The notes: generated by a model from the letters alone, not told the origin. DNA of 64,000 bases from Flavobacteriales bacterium (GCA_019912395.1 JAIOIH010000014.1:239449-303448); one strand, 5' to 3'. Shown: positions 45,657 to 55,077, counted from the first letter of the stretch. Numbers and translations are program-made.

Positions 45657-46424
45657 TCACCGCACGGATCGCAAGCGCTCCAAGCCATACGCCGCCGTTC
45701 GTCCTTCCTCGTCCTCCACGATCAACCTGCCGGCGGCATCCACGTCCAGGGGGCGTGCGGTGAATTCCGCGCCGTCCAACGTGAAGGTGGCGAAGCGCCC
45801 CCTGGCCCACAGGCGATCGGTGTAGGCACCGGCCACCGCGTCGGGATCCGCAACCAGCACGCTCCACCAATGCTCCAGGCGCATGCACAATTGGGCGAGC
45901 AGGCCGTCCAGTTCCCTGACAGTGCGCGTCTCCTGCACGAGGCTGGTGGCCGCCAGCTCTTCGGGCAACCCCGTGCTGTTCACGTTGATGCCGATGCCCA
46001 CGATGGAGGAGGTCAACCAATGACCCTTCAGTTCGTTCACGATCAGGATACCGGCCACCTTCTCCCGTCCGATGAGCACGTCATTGGGCCATTTGATGCG
46101 AACTTCCGCGGCATCACGCCTGGCTTGCACCAAGGCATCGGCCACAACGTCATGAACGGCCAGCGCCGCCGCCTTGGCCAGTGCGAACTGTTCGTGGGCC
46201 GGGAAGTGCTCGGGCAGCAACACCACGCTGGCAGCGAGGTCCAGCCCCGGTGCCGTGGTCCATTCGCGCCCGCGCTGGCCCCGGCCGGCGGTCTGCTCAA
46301 GGGCCATGATGGCAGTTCCATGCGGCAATTCCTGCCGCGCCAACCCCGTGGCAGCATAGTTGTTCGTGCTGTCCACCGAGGTGAGCCGAATTACCCGATG
46401 GCCGATGGTCGGCTTGCTGTCCAT
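45657..46424 (-). CDS. birA: Biotin--[acetyl-CoA carboxylase] ligase, short form
   Basis: A 255-residue biotin protein ligase that attaches biotin to carboxylase carrier protein. Catalytic motifs are all present: VDSTNNYA, GRGQRGREW, KWPNDVL and GIGINVN. The N-terminal DNA-binding domain of E. coli BirA is absent, so it should not be a repressor. The ATG at 46424 starts the catalytic domain at the normal place. It is divergent from rsfS, and 45381-45656 separates it from rpmH without another gene. Confidence 0.94.
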   Translation of the reverse strand: MDSKPTIGHRVIRLTSVDSTNNYAATGLARQELPHGTAIMALEQTAGRGQRGREWTTAPGLDLAASVVLLPEHFPAHEQFALAKAAALAVHDVVADALVQARRDAAEVRIKWPNDVLIGREKVAGILIVNELKGHWLTSSIVGIGINVNSTGLPEELAATSLVQETRTVRELDGLLAQLCMRLEHWWSVLVADPDAVAGAYTDRLWARGRFATFTLDGAEFTARPLDVDAAGRLIVEDEEGRTAAYGLERLRSVR

Positions 46425-46445
46425 GGAATAATGGGAAGCGCATCG

Positions 46446-46477
46446 TTCGGGAAGCCCACTGTAGATGCGTACCTTTG
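46446..46477 (+). promoter_or_regulatory. Promoter of rsfS-ftsH-cdsA
   Basis: TTCG (46446-46449), a 20-base spacer and TACCTTTG (46470-46477), a full match to the Bacteroidota -7 box TAnnTTTG. Transcription would start about 15 bases before the rsfS ATG at 46499. Confidence 0.6.
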
Positions 46478-46498
46478 AACGCGCCCAAGATAGACCGC

Positions 46499-46876
46499 AT
46501 GAAGGAAGCCAACCGACCAATCTCAACCACCCCCTTGGTGGATGCCGTGGTCCAAGGCATGCAGGAAGTGAAGGCAAAGGACATTGTACACCTCGACCTG
46601 CGCGAGGTGCCATACGCGGTGTGCGACCACTTCATTATCTGTCATGGCGATTCCAGCACGCAGGTGGAAGCGATCGCGCGAAGCGTGGAGAAGTTCACCC
46701 TGCAACGCATGCACGAGAAGCCTTGGCATACCGAAGGAAAGGAGAACGCCGGCTGGGTGCTTCTGGATTACGTGGACGTAGTGGTACACATCTTCCTGCG
46801 GGACGTGCGCGCCTACTACGGCTTGGACCAGCTTTGGGCGGACGCGGTCCGCAATACTTACGAGAACGTAGCTTGA
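46499..46876 (+). CDS. rsfS: Ribosome silencing factor (YbeB/iojap)
   Basis: A 125-residue protein that binds L14 and blocks subunit joining in starvation. Family blocks are clear: YAVCDHFIICHGDSSTQVEA, WVLLDYVDVVVHIF and RAYYGLDQLW. The ATG at 46499 is preferred over a TTG at 46475, which would overlap the -7 box of the promoter. It is followed after nine bases by ftsH, a common pairing in this phylum. Confidence 0.95.
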   Translation: MKEANRPISTTPLVDAVVQGMQEVKAKDIVHLDLREVPYAVCDHFIICHGDSSTQVEAIARSVEKFTLQRMHEKPWHTEGKENAGWVLLDYVDVVVHIFLRDVRAYYGLDQLWADAVRNTYENVA

Positions 46877-46885
46877 ACCATCATC

Positions 46886-48901
46886 GTGGAAAACACCGAA
46901 AAACAAAAGAAGGAGGGACCCGGCGGGCCGCAGCGGCCCAAGCGTTCCTTCAATTTCTACTGGATCTACGGGATCATCGTGGTGATGATCCTGGCCATGG
47001 GCCTGTTCAATTTCAATTCGCACCTGGTGCGGATCGACATCTCCGACTACGACAAATACCTGAACCAGGGTGATGTGCAAGGCATCGTGGTGAACGGCGA
47101 TGCCGTGCTGGTGACCATTCGCAAGGACCGCCTGGGCAAGGAGGAACACCGGAAGAAATTGGCCGGTGCCGAAGCCAAGGCCGGTGTCCCCCAGTACAGC
47201 TTCTACATCGGCAATACGCCGCAGATGCAGCAGCAAGTGATCGAGGAGGCCCGCGCCAAGAAGGTGGACGTGCGTATCGAACCGCAGAACGACATGGGCC
47301 GGGAGATCCTGCAATGGATGCTCTTCATCGGTGCCATCGTGCTGGTATGGATGTTCATGATGCGCCGCATGGGCGGCCCCAGCGGGCCGGGCGGGCAGAT
47401 CTTCAACATCGGCAAGAGCCGGGCACAGGTGTTCGAAGGTGGCAAGAGCACGGACATCACCTTCAACGATGTGGCCGGGCTGGAGGAGGCCAAGGAAGAA
47501 CTGCAGGAGATCGTGGATTTCCTGAAGACGCCCAAGAAATACACCGACCTGGGGGCGAAGATCCCCAAGGGCGCGCTGTTGGTTGGCCCTCCGGGAACCG
47601 GTAAGACCCTTCTGGCCAAGGCCATCGCCGGGGAAGCGCAGGTGCCCTTCTTCTCGCTGAGCGGATCGGACTTCGTGGAGATGTTCGTTGGTGTGGGTGC
47701 GAGCCGCGTGCGCGACCTCTTCAAGCAGGCCAAGGAAAAAGCACCCAGCATCATCTTCATCGACGAGATCGATGCCATCGGCCGTGCCCGCGGACGCAAC
47801 GTGAACATGGGCTCGAACGATGAGCGGGAGAACACCCTCAACCAGCTCCTCACGGAGATGGACGGCTTCGGCACCAACACCGGGGTGATCCTGATCGGTG
47901 CCACCAACCGCGCCGATGTGCTGGACCGCGCACTGCTGCGCCCGGGTCGGTTCGACCGCCAGATCTTCGTGGACATGCCCGACCTCAACGAGCGCATCGC
48001 CATCTTCAAGGTACACCTCAAGCCCCTGAAGATGGACATCATGGTGGACGTGGAGTTCCTTGCCCGCCAAACCCCGGGCTTCAGCGGCGCCGACATTGCC
48101 AACATCTGCAATGAGGCCGCACTGATCGCAGCACGCCGCAAGAAGACCTCCGTGGAAAAGCAGGACTTCCTCGATGCCGTGGACCGCGTGATCGGCGGGT
48201 TGGAGAAGAAGAACAAGATCATCACCAGTGACGAAAAGCGCGCCATCGCGTTTCATGAGGCCGGCCATGCCACGGTGAGCTGGCTGGTGGAGCACGCCTC
48301 CCCCTTGGTGAAGGTGACCATCGTGCCCCGCGGCCGTTCCCTGGGCGCCGCATGGTACCTGCCCGATGAGCGGCACCTCACCACCACCGAGCAGATGCTC
48401 GACGAGATCTGCGCCGCCATGGGCGGAAGGGCCGCCGAGGAGATCATGTACGGCAAGGTGAGCACCGGCGCCCTCAGCGATCTGGAGAAGGTGACCAAAC
48501 AGGCATACGCCATGGTCACCGTGTACGGCCTCAATGAGAAGATCGGCAACATCAGTTTCTACGACAGCTCCGGCCAGACCGAGTACTCCTTCTCCAAGCC
48601 GTACAGCGACCGCACCGCGCAAACCATCGACGAGGAGGTGCGCAACATTGTGGAAGAGCAGTATACCCGTGCAAAGCAGATCCTCACCGAGAACAAGGAC
48701 AAGCTGACGGCACTGGCCACGCAGCTCCTGGAGAAGGAGGTGATCTTCAAGGAGGACCTGGAAAAGATCTTCGGCGACCGCCCATTCGCCCGTGAGGAGC
48801 AGGTGGTCACACCCGCCGGTTCCCAGAACGGCAATGGGGGAAATACCGCTGAGGAGACACCCTTGCCCAGCAATAAGGACGACAACACGTCCCTAGGCTG
48901 A
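46886..48901 (+). CDS. ftsH: ATP-dependent zinc metalloprotease FtsH
   Basis: Membrane-anchored AAA+ protease of 671 residues, for quality control of membrane and regulatory proteins. A GTG start at 46886 is followed by a charged tail and helix 1 (about 25-43), the periplasmic domain, helix 2 (about 140-158), Walker A GPPGTGKT near 234, Walker [12 protein letters not shown] region [18 protein letters not shown], the zinc site HEAGH near 457 and the third ligand Asp in ALSDLEKVT. The C-terminal 35 residues are a low-complexity tail. Length and order are standard. Confidence 0.98.
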   Translation: MENTEKQKKEGPGGPQRPKRSFNFYWIYGIIVVMILAMGLFNFNSHLVRIDISDYDKYLNQGDVQGIVVNGDAVLVTIRKDRLGKEEHRKKLAGAEAKAGVPQYSFYIGNTPQMQQQVIEEARAKKVDVRIEPQNDMGREILQWMLFIGAIVLVWMFMMRRMGGPSGPGGQIFNIGKSRAQVFEGGKSTDITFNDVAGLEEAKEELQEIVDFLKTPKKYTDLGAKIPKGALLVGPPGTGKTLLAKAIAGEAQVPFFSLSGSDFVEMFVGVGASRVRDLFKQAKEKAPSIIFIDEIDAIGRARGRNVNMGSNDERENTLNQLLTEMDGFGTNTGVILIGATNRADVLDRALLRPGRFDRQIFVDMPDLNERIAIFKVHLKPLKMDIMVDVEFLARQTPGFSGADIANICNEAALIAARRKKTSVEKQDFLDAVDRVIGGLEKKNKIITSDEKRAIAFHEAGHATVSWLVEHASPLVKVTIVPRGRSLGAAWYLPDERHLTTTEQMLDEICAAMGGRAAEEIMYGKVSTGALSDLEKVTKQAYAMVTVYGLNEKIGNISFYDSSGQTEYSFSKPYSDRTAQTIDEEVRNIVEEQYTRAKQILTENKDKLTALATQLLEKEVIFKEDLEKIFGDRPFAREEQVVTPAGSQNGNGGNTAEETPLPSNKDDNTSLG

Positions 48902-48920
48902 CCACATCCAACCGGTGCCC

Positions 48921-49724
48921 ATGAGTGAACTGGTCAAACGGGCGATCACGGGTGCTATCTATGTGGCCCTCACACTGGGTGCCGCATGGGCGGGGCCCGT
49001 GACCACCACATTGCTGTTCCTGCCGGTATGTCTGTTGGCCGCGCGTGAAATGCACCGGCTTTCGGGAAAGGGTGCCACGTACCCGGACGCTACCTTTCCC
49101 ATGGTGGCCGCCGCACTGGTGTACATCACCCTGGCACTGGTCCAGGTGGTGCCCCGCTTCACCCCCATGGTGGCCGCAACCGTCGTGTTCCTGGTGATCG
49201 TTGCCGGGACCCTGGAGATCTTGTGGCGGCCTGGTGCATCCCCCGCCAAGGAGATGGGGGCACTGCTGCTGGTGATCTTCCTGGTGGCCCTTCCCTTCGG
49301 CCTGATCACCGCGCTGATGCACGGCGGACCCGAGCTGTTCATCGGATTCATGGTGATCCTGTGGACCAATGATACCGGTGCCTATCTGGTGGGCCGTCTC
49401 ATTGGGCGCACTGGCCTGCTGCCCCGCATAAGTCCCAAAAAGACCGTTGAAGGTTTTTTGGGCGGCGTGCTGCTCGCAGTGGCCGCAGGGTTCGCACTGG
49501 CACAGCTCTGGCCGGTCTTGGCGCCTTGGCAGTGGATGAGCGCTGCCGCCGTGGTCGCCATGGCCTCCACCCTCGGCGACCTGCTTGAATCCGCGTTCAA
49601 GCGCGAGGCCGGTGTGAAGGATTCGGGCGATATCCTGCCCGGCCATGGTGGCATCCTGGACCGCTTCGACGGCTTTATCCTTGCGCTGCCGGCCATGCTG
49701 ATCACCGTGAAGCTGTTCAGCTAA
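48921..49724 (+). CDS. cdsA: Phosphatidate cytidylyltransferase
   Basis: A 267-residue membrane enzyme making CDP-diacylglycerol from phosphatidate and CTP. About eight membrane helices precede the signature: SPKKTVEGFLGG, STLGDLLESAFKREAGVKDSG and ILPGHGGILDRFDG, with the catalytic Asp pair. The ATG at 48921 is used rather than the GTG two codons upstream. It follows ftsH by 19 bases. With psd just downstream it forms a phospholipid pair. Confidence 0.96.
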   Translation: MSELVKRAITGAIYVALTLGAAWAGPVTTTLLFLPVCLLAAREMHRLSGKGATYPDATFPMVAAALVYITLALVQVVPRFTPMVAATVVFLVIVAGTLEILWRPGASPAKEMGALLLVIFLVALPFGLITALMHGGPELFIGFMVILWTNDTGAYLVGRLIGRTGLLPRISPKKTVEGFLGGVLLAVAAGFALAQLWPVLAPWQWMSAAAVVAMASTLGDLLESAFKREAGVKDSGDILPGHGGILDRFDGFILALPAMLITVKLFS

Positions 49725-49784
49725 GAACCTGTTCAGGGGCTCTTCGAACGCAGCCCATCCCCCAAGAGATCCTGAACAGGTTCT
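49724..49784. repeat. Perfect 14-base inverted repeat after cdsA
   Basis: AGAACCTGTTCAGG (49724-49737) is the exact reverse complement of 49771-49784, with a 33-base loop. The left arm starts on the last base of the cdsA stop codon. It may be a processing or termination structure, or the ends of a small mobile repeat. Confidence 0.75.
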
Positions 49785-49842
49785 CAGCGCCCGAGGCGTG
49801 GGCTTGGCCGCACGGGAAAGCCCCCCAGCCCGACGCTCCAGC

Positions 49843-49850
49843 TATATTTG
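49843..49850 (+). promoter_or_regulatory. -7 box of the psd promoter
   Basis: TATATTTG, a perfect match to TAnnTTTG, lies 15 bases before the psd ATG. No good -33 box is seen at the expected distance. Confidence 0.5.
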
Positions 49851-49865
49851 GCACCCCCCATCGAA

Positions 49866-50522
49866 ATGCGACTGCACCGCGAAGGCCTGCTCACGATCCT
49901 GCTCATCATTCTGGTAAGCTGCCTCACGGTGTATGCCGCATGGGCCTGGCTGCCCAGGGTGGCGGTGTGGCCCATCGCCGCGGTCATGGCCGTTCTCCTT
50001 GGCATCGTGGTCTGGTTCTTCCGCTCTCCCCTGCGCCCACAGGGCGGAAATGACACCTTGGTGCTCGCGCCATGCGACGGAAAGGTGGTGGTGGTGGAAG
50101 AGGTCACCGAGACGGAATACTTCAAGGACCGGCGTGTTCAGGTCTCCATCTTCATGAGCCCCCTGAACGTACACGTGAACTATCACCCCATCAATGGGAC
50201 CATCACCTATCGGCAGTACCACAAGGGCAAGTACCTGGTGGCCTGGCACCCCAAGAGCAGCACCGAGAACGAACGCTGTACCGTGGTGGTGAAGCACGCC
50301 TCCCACGGCGAGGTGCTGATCCGCCAGATCGCGGGTGCGTTGGCACGGCGCATCCGTACCTACCCCAACCCCGGAGACCCCGTGGTACAAGGCACCGAGA
50401 TGGGCTTCATTAAATTTGGTTCCCGGGTGGATCTTTTTCTCCCGCTCACCGCCAACATCGCTGTTCGCGTGGGCGAGGTCGTGAAGGGGGCCACATCCAT
50501 CATTGCCCAAAACGAGGATTGA
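49866..50522 (+). CDS. psd: Phosphatidylserine decarboxylase proenzyme, short type
   Basis: A 218-residue Psd of the short bacterial/archaeal-like type that converts phosphatidylserine to phosphatidylethanolamine. Two N-terminal membrane helices are followed by VLAPCDGKVVVVEE, VSIFMSPLNVHVNYHP (active-site His region) and KFGSRVDLFLP, where the Gly-Ser bond is the self-cleavage site that makes the pyruvoyl group. The ATG at 49866 is the start that gives the usual N-terminus. It has its own -7 box and is followed two bases later by a lipoprotein gene. Confidence 0.93.
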   Translation: MRLHREGLLTILLIILVSCLTVYAAWAWLPRVAVWPIAAVMAVLLGIVVWFFRSPLRPQGGNDTLVLAPCDGKVVVVEEVTETEYFKDRRVQVSIFMSPLNVHVNYHPINGTITYRQYHKGKYLVAWHPKSSTENERCTVVVKHASHGEVLIRQIAGALARRIRTYPNPGDPVVQGTEMGFIKFGSRVDLFLPLTANIAVRVGEVVKGATSIIAQNED

Positions 50523-50524
50523 CC

Positions 50525-51034
50525 ATGCGTGTATTTTTCCCCTTGATCGCCCTGCTCACCTGGACAGCCTGTTCCAACGATGCACCGGCCACCACCCCAC
50601 TACCGGCCGACGTCCAGGAACCTCAGGCACCGGTGGCCCGCCCCCCCAGGGTTGCATCCCCGACCATCGACCTGTATTCCTTGGAGGGCACTGGTCTGAA
50701 GTTCCATGGCGTGTACGACGCGCCATCGGGCAACCTCCACTATTACATGCGCTTTTTCGAGCGCGGCAACGTGGCCCTGGTGGCCGGCCAACAGGAACCC
50801 AATGACCCGGTGGACCTCAAGAGCTATCTGACCCAGGATGCGAAGAGCGGCACGAACAGCGTACACAATGTGCCCGTTACCCGGCGGAATGACAGCCTCT
50901 TCTTCACCACCATGGCCACGCGCGGCGCCATCCATTATGCGGGTGTGGTGGACGGTGACAGCCTGCGCTTCAACAAGCGGAGCGACGTGACCGGAAAGCA
51001 GGCCGTGGTGGTGTACGGTTTTATTCCTGACTAG
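50525..51034 (+). CDS. Hypothetical lipoprotein
   Basis: A 169-residue protein with a lipoprotein signal (FFPLIALLTWTAC-S, lipobox ending in Cys17), a Pro-rich linker and a compact strand-rich domain (GVYDAPSGNLHYYMRF, VVVYGFIPD). I do not recognise the family. It lies two bases after psd and is probably cotranscribed, so an envelope role is possible but not shown. Its end overlaps the convergent HAD gene by four bases. Confidence 0.78.
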   Translation: MRVFFPLIALLTWTACSNDAPATTPLPADVQEPQAPVARPPRVASPTIDLYSLEGTGLKFHGVYDAPSGNLHYYMRFFERGNVALVAGQQEPNDPVDLKSYLTQDAKSGTNSVHNVPVTRRNDSLFFTTMATRGAIHYAGVVDGDSLRFNKRSDVTGKQAVVVYGFIPD

Positions 51035-51738
51035 AGGAGAATTGCCCGCAACTCGTCCAGGTGCCCGATCCGATAGGTGGCCTCGGGGTCGCCCTCCGCA
51101 TCGGGCGTGAAGTGGACCTGGTCCATCCCGGCATCGCGCCCTCCGCCGATGTCCGCCCTGGCGTTATCGCCGATCATCAGGCTCTCCGGTACCTTGGCCC
51201 CGGCAGACCGCATGGCGTGGCGGAAGATCCGGGCGGACGGCTTGGATGCCCCCGCCATCTCGCTGGTGAGCACCACGTGGAAGAAGTCGCGGATCCCCGA
51301 GGTGCGCAGTTTCACGCCCTGTACTTCGGTGAATCCATTGGTGATGATGTGCATGCGGTAGTGCGGCTCAAGGTCCTGCAACAGGGCCAGTGCACCGGGC
51401 ATCAGCATCGCCTGTTTCGGACAGCGATCCAAGTAGCTCACCTCCAGCTTTCGCGCAAGCGCACCATCATCGATCCCGAAGGACAGCAATGCCTGCTTGA
51501 ACCGAAGCGCCCGCAGCATCTCCTTGGAGATCCCCCCACTATCGAGCTGCGCCCAGAGCCTGGCGTTCACCTCCTCGTAGGCGGGGATGAAGGCCCTGGC
51601 CTCCACAGCGTGCGGCCCCGTGAGGTGTTCGCCGCAGAGCTCGGTCAGCACTGCGCGTGAGTTGGACCGGAAGTCCCACAGCGTGTGGTCCAGATCGAAG
51701 AAGAGGTGGCGATACGACCTCAACGCGTGAATTTCCAT
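51031..51738 (-). CDS. HAD-superfamily hydrolase, YjjG-like nucleotidase
   Basis: A 235-residue phosphatase. Motif I FFDLDHTLWDF holds both catalytic Asp residues, motif II is HIITNGF, motif III the Lys in ASKPSARIF, and motif IV IGDNARADIGGGRDAG. The order and the LWDF sequence fit YjjG-type pyrimidine 5'-nucleotidases, which hydrolyse dUMP and non-standard nucleotides. The ATG at 51738 is chosen by the motif I position; upstream residues overlap the membrane-protein gene. Being in a run with upp hints at pyrimidine metabolism. Confidence 0.9.
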   Translation of the reverse strand: MEIHALRSYRHLFFDLDHTLWDFRSNSRAVLTELCGEHLTGPHAVEARAFIPAYEEVNARLWAQLDSGGISKEMLRALRFKQALLSFGIDDGALARKLEVSYLDRCPKQAMLMPGALALLQDLEPHYRMHIITNGFTEVQGVKLRTSGIRDFFHVVLTSEMAGASKPSARIFRHAMRSAGAKVPESLMIGDNARADIGGGRDAGMDQVHFTPDAEGDPEATYRIGHLDELRAILL

Positions 51739-52178
51739 ATGGCACTCAGAACGAAGGACCAGATCGCCACCGAGGACAGCAGGAGCGGCAGCGTGCGCTT
51801 GTCGTGCCGGAAATATTTCGCGGCCAGCAGCGAGGTGAGCGGTACGGACAACAGCGGGGGGAGGAGGAACGCAATGCCCTGCACACCGTAACCCTGCTTC
51901 ATGCGGACGATCATCCGATTGGTGCGGGTGAAAATACGCTTGGGCTTCACCCCCCGTGCGATATCCAATGCACGCTTGCGCATGTACCGTAGGCGGAACC
52001 ACTCCAGCACCTGGCTGCCTCCGAGGTAAAAGACAACGATGCCCACCATGGCACCAGCACCGGTGAGCAGTACCGTTTCCATGTACGTATGGCCGAACCG
52101 GTACGATACGATGGCCGAGAACATGAACTTCAGCATCCCTGCGGACATCACCGTGATCGCGTGCATGGCTTGCATCAT
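51720..52178 (-). CDS. Small inner-membrane protein of unknown family
   Basis: A 152-residue protein with about four hydrophobic segments (around 10-25, 35-55, 100-118, 128-146) and a basic cytoplasmic loop (RYMRKRALDIARGVKPKRIF). I do not recognise the family. It starts on the last base of the upp stop (TGATG overlap) and overlaps the start of the HAD gene by 19 bases, so it is part of the operon. No catalytic motif is visible. Confidence 0.78.
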   Translation of the reverse strand: MMQAMHAITVMSAGMLKFMFSAIVSYRFGHTYMETVLLTGAGAMVGIVVFYLGGSQVLEWFRLRYMRKRALDIARGVKPKRIFTRTNRMIVRMKQGYGVQGIAFLLPPLLSVPLTSLLAAKYFRHDKRTLPLLLSSVAIWSFVLSAIWKFTR

Positions 52179-52828
52179 CACATCTTGTTCCCGTAGGCCA
52201 AGTCGCCCGCATCCCCCAGCCCGGGAACGATATAGGCCTCAGCGGTCATCTCCTCATCGACGGCACCCAGCCAGAACTTGGTGTTGGCCGGGAAGTGCTT
52301 CTTGGCGAATTCCACCCCTTCAGTGCTCGCGATCACGGAAACCACGTGTATGGCCTTGGGCTTCCCCATCCGCAACATCGCCTTGTACACCAGCACCATG
52401 CTTCGGCCGGTGGCCAGCATCGGGTCGCTGATCACCAGCACGCGGCCCTCGATGGAGGGGCTGCTGAGGTATTCCACCTCCACATCGAATCCGTCCTCGC
52501 CCTTGCGGTGTTTGCGATAGGCGCTCACAAAGGCATTATCGGCCCGGTCGAAATAGTTGAGCAGGCCCTGGTGCAACGGCAACCCGGCCCGTAGTATGGT
52601 GCAGATCACGGGCTGGTCAACAGGCAGGGATACCTTGGCCACCCCCAGCGGCGAGGTCACTTCCTGCTCCGCATAGTCCAAGGTTTTGCTCAGTTCATAG
52701 GCGAACACCTCCCCCATCCGTTCCAGGTTACGGCGGAAGCGCAGGGGGTCCTTTTGCACCTCCACATCGCGCAATTCCGTCAGGAAGCGGTTCGCCACAG
52801 AGTTCGTATTGTTCAGTTCCACCACCAT
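52178..52828 (-). CDS. upp: Uracil phosphoribosyltransferase
   Basis: A 216-residue salvage enzyme making UMP from uracil and PRPP. It shows ILRAGLPLHQGLL, the PRPP loop SDPMLATGRSMV and the uracil-binding end YIVPGLGDAGDLAYG. The typical start MVVELNNTNSVANRFL fits this enzyme in Bacteroidota. Length normal. It begins three bases after the GNAT-like gene and overlaps the membrane-protein gene. Confidence 0.94.
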   Translation of the reverse strand: MVVELNNTNSVANRFLTELRDVEVQKDPLRFRRNLERMGEVFAYELSKTLDYAEQEVTSPLGVAKVSLPVDQPVICTILRAGLPLHQGLLNYFDRADNAFVSAYRKHRKGEDGFDVEVEYLSSPSIEGRVLVISDPMLATGRSMVLVYKAMLRMGKPKAIHVVSVIASTEGVEFAKKHFPANTKFWLGAVDEEMTAEAYIVPGLGDAGDLAYGNKM

Positions 52829-52831
52829 GGT

Positions 52832-53740
52832 TCAAGGTTTCATTCGCCGGAACAACGGCGGAAGACGGTTCATCAAAGCTCGCAAATAAAGCGCGGGTTC
52901 CGCACCGAAACCCGAATAGAAGCGTGCAAGTTGTGGATCATTGCCTCCAGCAAGGTCGAACACCATGCCGCTGGCCGCGAATTCGAGGATCACATCATCG
53001 ATCAATGCATGCATGGCACGCAGCTCCCGACCCCGCTGTGAGCCGATGCCCTTCAGGAAGATGATGCGGTCGGTTCCGCGCACGAACCACGCGCCGGCAA
53101 CAGGCTCTCCCCCGCTGACCACCATGCGCCCAAACCCGTTCCCGGCCTCCTCGGTAGCCTGGATGACGCGGCGCATCGTCGCCCGTTGAGCCGCATCGAC
53201 CCCCCAGTGCACGAACTGCTCCGAGCCCTCGATGAGGCCGATCACCGCTGCGCTGCCCACGTTCCGCTGCACGCTTGCACCGAGCTTCTCCGCCTTGCGC
53301 AAGCTCCGCCGGTGATTGGCGCTGTAGCCTTCGCGAAGGGATTCCAGCGGTGCGTCCAACCGCAGCAGATGATTGGTGCGTTCCTCCGTGCGTACGTGGG
53401 GGATCGAGGGGACCTCGGTGCCAAGCAGATGAATATCGGCATAGCGATAGTGTGCGGGAATGGCGCGCAGAAAGCGAGTGGCATCCCCCGCCGAAGGCAC
53501 CGGCGCATAAGGTCCCAGATGTTGGACCAGGAAGGGCTGATAGAGATAGCGGATGCCGTATTTCCTGCGCCACGGCAAGGGCATTCGTGAACCGGTAGCC
53601 TCGTCCACCAGGGCATTCCAGCCCGGTGCGGCCGCGTTCAGCGTGCTGCTTAGCCCGTACCACGATGCGTTGCGGCAGTCGCCCATGCGCAGGTCCCATT
53701 CCACCGGATCGATCTGGGAGTGGAGCAGGTGAACGATCAT
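52832..53740 (-). CDS. GNAT/FemAB-like acyltransferase
   Basis: A 302-residue protein of the GNAT superfamily, type 6 (BioF2/CelD-like). The key block NHRRSLRKAEKLGASVQR is the usual N-H-R-x-x-x-R-K-A segment of this group, and VVSGGEPVAGAWFVRGTD with the following FLKG strand form the acyl-CoA part. Family members act in polysaccharide or peptidoglycan modification. Its ATG overlaps the stop of the deacetylase-like gene by four bases, so the two proteins may act on the same substrate. Confidence 0.8.
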   Translation of the reverse strand: MIVHLLHSQIDPVEWDLRMGDCRNASWYGLSSTLNAAAPGWNALVDEATGSRMPLPWRRKYGIRYLYQPFLVQHLGPYAPVPSAGDATRFLRAIPAHYRYADIHLLGTEVPSIPHVRTEERTNHLLRLDAPLESLREGYSANHRRSLRKAEKLGASVQRNVGSAAVIGLIEGSEQFVHWGVDAAQRATMRRVIQATEEAGNGFGRMVVSGGEPVAGAWFVRGTDRIIFLKGIGSQRGRELRAMHALIDDVILEFAASGMVFDLAGGNDPQLARFYSGFGAEPALYLRALMNRLPPLFRRMKP

Positions 53741-55044
53741 GGTCTGGCGTATGAGATCACTTGGTCCGCCACATTGCCCCAGCCGGCCTGGTCACCGTAG
53801 TCGCTGAGGAATCGTTCATGCCATACGGAGATGAAGGTGCCCTGTACGGCGCGCACCGCATCCACCATGCGCACGGCCTCAGCCACGGCCTCCTGCGGCG
53901 AAAGCCGCATTCGGTAGCACAGCGCGCTGTCCATCACCGCGAAGGGATGGATCAGCAGTGAGGTCGGCTCCTCACGCTGCAGGTCGTAGAAAGGGAATGC
54001 CGTGCAGGTGCCTGCGCGGAACCCCGTGCGATCAGCCAGGCCCATGCTGTGCTCCTCCCGGATGCCGGAGCGCTCCAACTCGCGAAGCGTTCCGGGCAGC
54101 TGCATCCGCAGAAAGTGCTGCCGGGACAGTGTTACCGGCTTGCCGGTAACCGCTTCCAATTGCTGCTTCTCCTCGGGGATCCGCGATGGGGTATCGGAGC
54201 TGGCGTAGCCCGGATGCAGCCCCACCTCCGCCCGGGCGGCCACGGCCATGACGATGGCGCGCATGAACGGCTGGTCATGTCCGACCGCATGATCGTGCCT
54301 GCCCCGTGGTGCGGTGATGAAGTTGATGATGGCCCGCCCGTGGTTCCGCTCCACAAGATCGAGAAAGGCCATGTGGACGGCATAGGGGTCCGGACGCGAA
54401 CCGCCAAGCACCGCCATCCGGTCCAGCACACGGCGAGGGTGCCCCCTGAGCAGGTCGCGCACCCCCCCGCCGACGGAGCGCCACCAGGCCCGTCCGAGGT
54501 ACATGGCCCCGTTGTCCACATCCATCGTTGCTGTCTGGGCGTACTTCCGGCGTACGGCTGGAAGCTGCGGATGGCGCCTTCGCCATACGTCCACGAAAAG
54601 ACGAAACCACTGGTCGACGATCGGCTGTTGCAAGTAGCCATGCCGGGCCGCGTGCAGGGCAGTACTGAGGGGCCGACCGTGTTCGTCTCGGGAAATGGTT
54701 CCGTATTCCTCGTATCGCGCAAGCTGAAAGAATGCCGCGGAGAAGAGATCAAAGGGCAGGTCACCGCCTTCCGAGGGGAAGAGCAGCGGCAGGTCCTGAG
54801 GCCACGCTATTTCGGGATCGAGCGGAGAAATGGCTGTTTGCCCCAACAAGCCGTGGGGCTTCACCTGGAAAGCATCCTCCTCCCGCTGTTCGCCATAGAG
54901 CAGCTTTGGCCCCTCCATGCTCCGGAACGCCTCCCGATCGGGAATCTCAACGGCATGCCATCCGGCCATGGGACCCAAGAGGTGCGCAATGATGTATCGC
55001 GACCGCGGGCCGGGCCGCTCGATGTGGTAATGGATATCGGCCAT
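53737..55044 (-). CDS. Polysaccharide deacetylase family protein (DUF7033-like)
   Basis: A 435-residue protein of the large deacetylase-like family found in Bacteroidota glycan loci. It has an N-terminal domain (about 1-150), then TATMDVDNGAMY with the Asp pair, VGLHPGYASSD, LSRQHFLRM, FRAGTC and WHERFLSDYG, matching NodB-type motif positions in divergent form. The ATG at 55044 gives MADIHYHIERP, the typical start; a few extra residues upstream are unlikely. It is between wecB and the GNAT-like gene in one minus-strand run. Confidence 0.8.
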   Translation of the reverse strand: MADIHYHIERPGPRSRYIIAHLLGPMAGWHAVEIPDREAFRSMEGPKLLYGEQREEDAFQVKPHGLLGQTAISPLDPEIAWPQDLPLLFPSEGGDLPFDLFSAAFFQLARYEEYGTISRDEHGRPLSTALHAARHGYLQQPIVDQWFRLFVDVWRRRHPQLPAVRRKYAQTATMDVDNGAMYLGRAWWRSVGGGVRDLLRGHPRRVLDRMAVLGGSRPDPYAVHMAFLDLVERNHGRAIINFITAPRGRHDHAVGHDQPFMRAIVMAVAARAEVGLHPGYASSDTPSRIPEEKQQLEAVTGKPVTLSRQHFLRMQLPGTLRELERSGIREEHSMGLADRTGFRAGTCTAFPFYDLQREEPTSLLIHPFAVMDSALCYRMRLSPQEAVAEAVRMVDAVRAVQGTFISVWHERFLSDYGDQAGWGNVADQVISYARP

Positions 55045-55077
55045 GAAGGGCTTGCGCAATGTAAGGCCGGCCGGACC

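Noticed and set aside
46523..48622. Minus-strand open frame of 699 codons
   Set aside because: Antisense to ftsH and rsfS; composition dominated by His, Val and Gly typical of antisense frames in GC-rich genes.
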